Below are positions 58,739 to 64,000 of a stretch of 64,000 bases of DNA, piece after piece. The position numbers were made by a program, and so were the translations under genes. The notes beneath the pieces were generated by a model. It was not told where the DNA came from, made no database searches, and saw nothing but the letters and a program-made list of their open reading frames with translations. Position 1 is the first letter of the stretch. Each line of letters begins with the position of its first letter. This DNA comes from Gnetum montanum (Eukaryota; Streptophyta; Gnetopsida; Gnetales; Gnetaceae): assembly GCA_015680685.1 (NCBI GenBank), contig MNCI01026902.1:193841-257840 (forward strand), written 5' to 3'.

Positions 58739-59071
58739 TCATGGTGTGGGTTGGGGAGGAGTGTCATTGCCAATTCCAGGGCTGTGACCCAGTGGCTCAA
58801 ATGGAGGCCCAGCCATTGGTAGCTGATCATCATTAGCAGCAGCTTCTTCTCCATAACCTGCTGCTGCCATCATGCTTTTGAGCAACTCATATGCAGAGGG
58901 TGTCTCTGAAATAGCCTTGGCTTTTCCAGATGGTGTTGCGCTGCTGCTGCTGCTCACATGGATTTCCAGATCCTCTCTCATGTTTATGAAACTGCTCCTA
59001 CATTCACAGATACCAATCACCACAAAAACACACACCAGAAAACAGCTGACCCCAAGCTTCAAGTGCACCAT
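58739..59071 (-). CDS. CEP-type (C-terminally encoded peptide) hormone precursor, gene 1
   Basis: Single-exon frame of 110 codons. Residues 1-24 (MVHLKLGVSCFLVCVFVVIG..) form a signal peptide; residues 25-85 are a variable spacer rich in S, A and E; residues 89-103 read PPFEPLGHSPGIGND, close to the CEP consensus F.P...G.SP.G.GH, followed by a proline-rich tail TPPQPTP. CEP precursors of seed plants are secreted and cleaved to a ~15-residue hydroxyprolinated hormone that acts through CEP receptors in nitrogen signalling and root growth. The residue after GIG is N where most CEPs have H. A TATA box (tatatata) lies on the minus strand at about 59319-59327, 250 bp before the ATG. Other proline-rich peptide families (PIP, IDA) fit less well. 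The second copy is at 63589. Confidence 0.75.
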   Translation of the reverse strand: MVHLKLGVSCFLVCVFVVIGICECRSSFINMREDLEIHVSSSSSATPSGKAKAISETPSAYELLKSMMAAAGYGEEAAANDDQLPMAGPPFEPLGHSPGIGNDTPPQPTP

Positions 59072-59318
59072 ATTGAAACTAGAAGAGCGAATTCAGTGGG
59101 CTAAAGCTTTCAGGTATCAGAAGATAAGCTGAAGTAGTACTTGTTAAACAGCTCAAAAGATCTATCTCACAGAGCCATCAAAATGCTAAGAATCTAGTTC
59201 CTTCCTGACAAGCAGTTAGCAAATTGCTTCTGCCGTGGAATATAATGAATAACCCAAGCCAAGCACCAGAGCAAATGCCAGTGAGCGGCTGTCCAACGAA
59301 AAACTGCTCTTCCCTGCT

Positions 59319-59327
59319 ATATATATA
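59319..59327 (-). promoter_or_regulatory. TATA box of CEP gene 1
   Basis: tatatatagcagggaagagc on the minus strand, about 250 bp upstream of the start codon; the next upstream DNA is not obviously repeated. Confidence 0.55.
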
Positions 59328-59340
59328 CACTAGCAATGGC

Positions 59341-62098
59341 TTTCTATCACTACTGCATGGGCTGGTGGGCTTATTTATAAAAGGAATATAGAATTAATAC
59401 TATCTCCTTTTGTTATTATCATGATAGTAGTTGTCACACCACGATCAGATGGGGTCGTATGATCCATTGCTATCAACTTGGACCTGTACAGAGGTAAGTA
59501 CTGTGGGAAAAACCAACAGGAATCAGATAGAATTATAATACTAATGCTGATACTAATAATAATACTAATGAAGCTATGAAATTCAATGGTGCGGACTACG
59601 TGGCCCCCATGTGCACATCAGGATTTAGTGGCAGACAACTAGAGTAGCTCAGAGCACCTACCTTTTGCTGCTGACCAATTAGCATCCTGAATAGAAGATC
59701 CAATGGTTTCTTAAAGAGATCTAGTGACCCATTAAAGGCATGGATTGAAGATAGCAAAGATAAGCATTAGAGCATTACTGCCAATTTCAAAATGACTGAA
59801 AGATAGATCTCGATTCTTGAGATCTTTGAACATTTAGCCGCTATCAGGACCAATACCATATCTTAAAGTTTTCTATCAGGCTTGAGCCGTTTGACCAAGC
59901 CTATGGCACCAATTGTTTAGGTTTTCAGGTGAACTCCCAAATCATATATAAGTACGTTATGGGCTCCCAAGTCTGTAAAGCAGATAATCTTTACTCTCTA
60001 TTCCTTGCTTTGATGAGTTTAACTGCATCTTTCACTTTATGGGCCAGTGAAGTCTAGATTGTATGAATGCCCTGTTAAAAACCCAGGCTGGAATATTTTT
60101 GGGAAGGGGCCGGGCCTACCCATGGAATATATTTTGATATCTATCTGCCAATCTGCACCACCTCCAATTGACCAGCTGTTTTTTTGTCATCTTTTTGATA
60201 AATGTGTGATTCGCGTTTTGTTCTTGGATTGTTTATGGATTTCACAGAAGTATTAGCATCATGGAAAGACAAACCAGTCTTTGTCAATGTGGTTCTAATT
60301 ATGGTTCTAGTTTACAATATCTTAAACAGACTTAAATATGATTAGATGTTCGATTTATTATAAAGATAAGTTAATAACGGTAAAGTGTTAATGACGTTTT
60401 TTTTCTTATGTATAGGAACCTGTCAACATTGATGCAGTGGGCGGGCTAACATAAGATTTACCAAACCTTTGGACCTTCTCCCTGCTAATGGAACTGATGA
60501 GTTTATGAAGCATTAGAAAGAACTTATAAAATTCAACTTCTAGAATAGCTGTCAGAAAAAATCATTAATTCTACGGTTCTACCTGCCACCTACTTAGGTG
60601 TTGGAATAGTTTTTTTTTGACTTGAAACATAAAATTTTTATTTTGATCAAGAGCATCCTCAAAAGTCAAAACTGTGCTGGTAATCAAAACTGTGCTGGTA
60701 TATACTCATAAGGTTCATCATTCATCGAGCATAAAGATGGTGATGGCCGCCCATAGCATTGAAAATGGTGATGGCCGCCCATACGAGAAATTGGAAGGCT
60801 AAGAATCATCCATGTAAAAGTTAAAATTTGTGATGTGTTTCTGTAATCATACCTTATTATTTCTTAATTATATTGTTTCTATTTTTTGTGACGTGGCTAT
60901 GACATCCGTTGTCAAACAATCTACCTAACCTGATTATCCTCATATGACAAACAATGAGGCCCAAAAAGTAATCAAATAGATGGTTAACAGGATATCTTAA
61001 TTGAAATATCAAATAAAAATGCTTATTTAGTTATCGTAACATCGATTCATGTTTTGTCAACAATATTTATGCTTTTTTGAGAAAAGATTAATGAGATTCT
61101 ATAATAAATATTAATATGACTGCTACCGATTTTAACTTTTTAAAGAGTTTGAAAATTTAGAACATGAAAATAAAATAGTGTTATGTTTTATTCGTGAATG
61201 ACAAAAAATTAGTAGTACGTCTATAATGGATTATGATTTAACTTTTCTGTTTTCGAAAAATGTGGCATGTATATCTTCCAATTGGAAGCCAGGCTTCCAT
61301 GCAAGTAATATATATTCCATAGATGTAAAAAATTTGGAAGCACGTAGAAATCCTGTTTCAGAAGAAACCTCTATTAATATAACGCAGTAATTTACATAGG
61401 AAACATACACTTTAAGATCCACCACTAAACGGCCTCCAATTCGCTGGCTTGTACCAATGACTGGTTCCAAAATTCTGTGACATCAGATATGTACCGAATG
61501 CTGTTAATTTCATTGCATAAGAGTTATAAACTAACTAGCTCTCTTTGTTTCCAAATTCCTGTTTTAGACTTGGTTTTTAACACTAGGATTTTGAATTGAC
61601 TGCTGTGTGTAATGGTTCTGTTCTACAGATTTCCCAAATCTGTGTCTCGGTGAAGAAAAAAATATTTCATTTAGTTTCATAAGTTCTGTATACAGTTCTG
61701 ATGTTTTAGCAGACAATTAGTGATCTTGGAATTGTTCTGTTACGTACTGCATCAGAAACGCTTCAGGAACAGCATATAGCGATTGTCTTTGTTAATGATC
61801 AATCACTGTAGCTTTAACGGTTACAACTTCTTGTCTCCGCTGAGTCCGTTAGAATAACATTAAACTTTATTACGACAGATTGTGTAATGTCACCGTCCCA
61901 GATCATTATCTGATATGGCTAACCGTATCTTATCGATACATCAACTTTCTATTCATTCATAATGCAGTTTTCTGTGTTATTCTCTCGCATGCGAGTATGG
62001 AATGGCAATTTTAATATTAGGATAACAGAATCTATATAATTAAGTAAACAAGGATTATGGGTACGCTAAGAAGCATCCATTCCTTCATGCCAAGAGTT
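59341..62098. other. spacer between the two CEP genes
   Basis: No gene recognised. Small direct repeats at 60668-60790: caaaactgtgctggta twice and atggtgatggccgcccata twice. Minus frame 61470-61231 (EPVIGTSQRIGGRLVVDLKV...) and plus frame 60047-60256 have no identified motif. Confidence 0.45.
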
Positions 62099-62384
62099 TG
62101 CCATCCAAAAACACATTCTTTTTCCAGGAAGAAAGCTCTCAATACATTAAAGAAAAGCAGAATCAGTTACATTATAACATAAATGGGAGAGTCTTCTTGC
62201 CCAGATTTGGAAAGAGAACCTTATGCTCAAAATAGCATTGCCATTCAAAAACACATTCTTTTTCTGTAAAGAAAGCTTTCAAGGCACTAAAGGAAAGCAG
62301 AATCAATTACATATAACATAGAGGGAGGGGTCTTCATGCCCAGCTTTTTGGAAAGAGAACCTCATGCTTAATAAAATACCATTA
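62099..62384. repeat. 143-bp tandem duplication, two diverged copies
   Basis: Copy 1 (62099-62241) and copy 2 (62242-62384) share ccaaaaacacattctttttc, aagcagaatca.ttacat, and tggaaagagaacc.tatgct. Copy 2 runs directly into the 57-bp minisatellite, whose unit begins with the same gagaacctcatgc. Confidence 0.75.
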
Positions 62385-63038
62385 CCTTGAGCTTCAATGC
62401 TTATCTTAGGGGAGAACCTCATGCTTAATAAAATACCATTACCTTGAGCTTCAATGCTTATCTTAGGGGAGAACCTCATGCTTAATAAAATACCATTACC
62501 TTGAGCTTCAATGCTTATCTTAGGGGAGAACCTCATGCTTAATAAAATACCATTACCTTGAGCTTCAATGCTTATCTTAGGGGAGAACCTCATGCTTAAT
62601 AAAATACCATTACCTTGAGCTTCAATGCTTATCTTAGGGGAGAACCTCATGCTTAATAAAATACCATTACCTTGAGCTTCAATGCTTATCTTAGGGGAGA
62701 ACCTCATGCTTAATAAAATACCATTACCTTGAGCTTCAATGCTTATCTTAGGGGAGAACCTCATGCTTAATAAAATACCATTACCTTGAGCTTCAATGCT
62801 TATCTTAGGGGAGAACCTCATGCTTAATAAAATACCATTACCTTGAGCTTCAATGCTTATCTTAGGGGAGAACCTCATGCTTAATAAAATACCATTACCT
62901 TGAGCTTCAATGCTTATCTTAGGGGAGAACCTCATGCTTAATAAAATACCATTACCTTGAGCTTCAATGCTTATCTTAGGGGAGAACCTCATGCTTAATA
63001 AAATACCATTACCTTAAGCTTCAATGCTTATCTTAGAG
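62354..63038. repeat. 57-bp minisatellite, 12 copies
   Basis: Units from gagaacctcatgcttaataa through accttgagcttcaatgctta to tcttagggga repeat every 57 bp, eleven of them essentially identical; the twelfth (near 63000-63038) has a few changes. 57 is a multiple of 3 and one minus-strand frame stays open through all copies, which makes a spurious 229-codon frame. The array starts about 209 bp beyond the stop of CEP gene 2, possibly within its 3' UTR. Confidence 0.95.
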
Positions 63039-63246
63039 GTTCCAAAAGGTGTATGGATGAGCAAAGGCCTAACTTCTTTGAGTCAATGCCTAGACAACCC
63101 TAACGATGAGCATGAGCAGAAGTTGAGAAAGAGAACTATTTGAGAAGGACATCTAGTTGATCATGACCGTGAAAAATACACCACTACTAGTACTACAGAC
63201 GTGCTTTGTAGAAATCACAAATCAGACAGAAGAGTAGAGTGAGCGA

Positions 63247-63589
63247 CTAATGCATCATTTCAGGGCTGTTACCGTGACCAATTCCAGGACTGACCCATGG
63301 GATGAAATCGAGGGTATCTGCTGGTATTATCAACATCAAGATTGATACCTGGGATTATCTTTCTCAGCAGCACAGTTGATGGGCTCTCGGGGATTCTAAC
63401 CTTTGCAGGAGGAGCAGCAGAATACTGGCCACGTTGTGGATCATGAATTGCCATGGTTTCCTCCACCACCACCACCTTCTCTTCGTTTACCTTTATGACC
63501 CTTGCACATTCACACAGAGAAGCAGAAAAAATCATCACAAACAAAAACCCCACAACACCCACAACCAAAATAATGTTGCTCTTCTTCAT
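63247..63589 (-). pseudogene. CEP-type hormone precursor, gene 2, frameshifted within the hormone motif
   Basis: ATG 63589 opens a 106-codon frame with a signal peptide (MKKSNIILVVGVVGFLFVMI.., residues 1-28), a V/E-rich spacer and a C-terminus reading YPRFHPMGQ at residues 92-100, then an off-motif end to TAA 63269. The next frame, from 63288, reads PGIGHGNSPEMMH and stops at TAG 63247. The two halves together match the CEP motif (F.P.G.SPGIGH) across position 63289, so two bases are missing (or one added) exactly there, in a C-rich spot. Either a recent pseudogene or a sequence error at a C run. The start, signal peptide and spacer are intact. Paralogue of gene 1, same strand, 4.2 kb away. 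Confidence 0.75.
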
Positions 63590-64000
63590 GGCTGCAAAAC
63601 TTCACAAACTTGAAAGCTCAGCAAATGGAAGAAAGATTCAATCAATAACACATGCATGGAATAGTAGATTCAATCAAGACAGAATATCCAATCATGTAAG
63701 TTGTTTAGAATTTCTACATGTTTATTTTAAATGTTAGAAAATTGTTTAGGTTATTTGAAAGAACCATTATAAAAATTATACAAATCTTTCATTTATGGAT
63801 GCAACGTGTTAATAATCCATGGATCTTGACATTGATTATGATGAGCTCTTAAATTCAGTTCAGCAACACACAATGTAAGAGAGGAGCATGTTTAAGAATC
63901 CGAAATCATATGCAAGTTTGCAGGTACAATTATATTTCTCTGAATTCCTAGATTTTTATTTGCATCATGAATGTATGGGATTTAGGAAAATAATTTTATA
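63590..64000. other. upstream region of CEP gene 2
   Basis: Presumed promoter; AT-rich, no firm TATA box or gene identified. Confidence 0.4.

Noticed and set aside
62303-62992. 229-codon minus-strand frame with a 19-residue repeated protein
   Set aside because: It is the 57-bp minisatellite read in its one open frame. No signal, no start context, and the array ends the frame on both sides.

Overview
The window looks like nuclear DNA of a seed plant with a large, repeat-filled genome. A gymnosperm is a reasonable guess from the AT-rich, heavily decayed intergenic DNA with sparse genes, but this is inference and no sequence here proves it. Supporting plant origin: a spliced plant-type ENTH-domain gene, two genes of the CEP (C-terminally encoded peptide) hormone type, tRNA-Asp-primed LTR retrotransposons, tRNA-derived SINEs and CpG-rich LTR promoters decayed mainly by C-to-T change. 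No bacterial operons, rRNA, tRNA genes or CRISPR arrays were seen.

Layout. 1-981: 5' part of an ENTH-domain gene on the minus strand, three exons, running off the left edge. 2.07-9.0 kb: SINE pieces and the 5' LTR plus gag-protease region of a 3'-truncated LTR element (element 1). 9.9-24.9 kb: solo and broken LTRs of the same superfamily (9988-10186, 14149-15107 minus, 18527-19353 minus, and two strongly decayed ones), a LINE fragment, SINEs, a GC-rich island and unrecognised AT-rich DNA. 26.3-28.15 kb: a degenerate array of short hairpin-forming units. 30828-39802: a full-length LTR element (element 2) with a perfect 5-bp target duplication. 43.0-43.85 and 56.17-56.95 kb: two copies of a duplicated segment coding for a small cysteine-rich secreted peptide, one intact and one broken. 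44104-52629: a second full-length LTR element (element 3) containing an assembly gap. 53.7-55.65 kb: an internally deleted Ty3/gypsy element on the minus strand. 58.7-63.6 kb: two CEP-type genes in tandem on the minus strand, the second frameshifted within its hormone motif, with a 12-copy 57-bp minisatellite just downstream.

The three main LTR elements belong together. They share a tRNA-Asp-type primer site, LTRs bounded by TGATGAG/CTCATCA, paired GATATC-centred palindromes just upstream of the TATA box, a gag with an unusual zinc knuckle, and no detectable reverse transcriptase, RNase H or integrase. Elements 2 and 3 carry a second long reading frame (ORF2) after gag. ORF2 has a domain resembling the 'putative plant transposon protein' family followed by a long coiled coil, and is preceded by an internal block that repeats the palindrome-plus-TATA layout of the LTR promoter. 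This gag + internal promoter + ORF2 layout is the most interesting system in the window. The CEP pair and the cysteine-rich peptide pair are the most interesting host-gene candidates.
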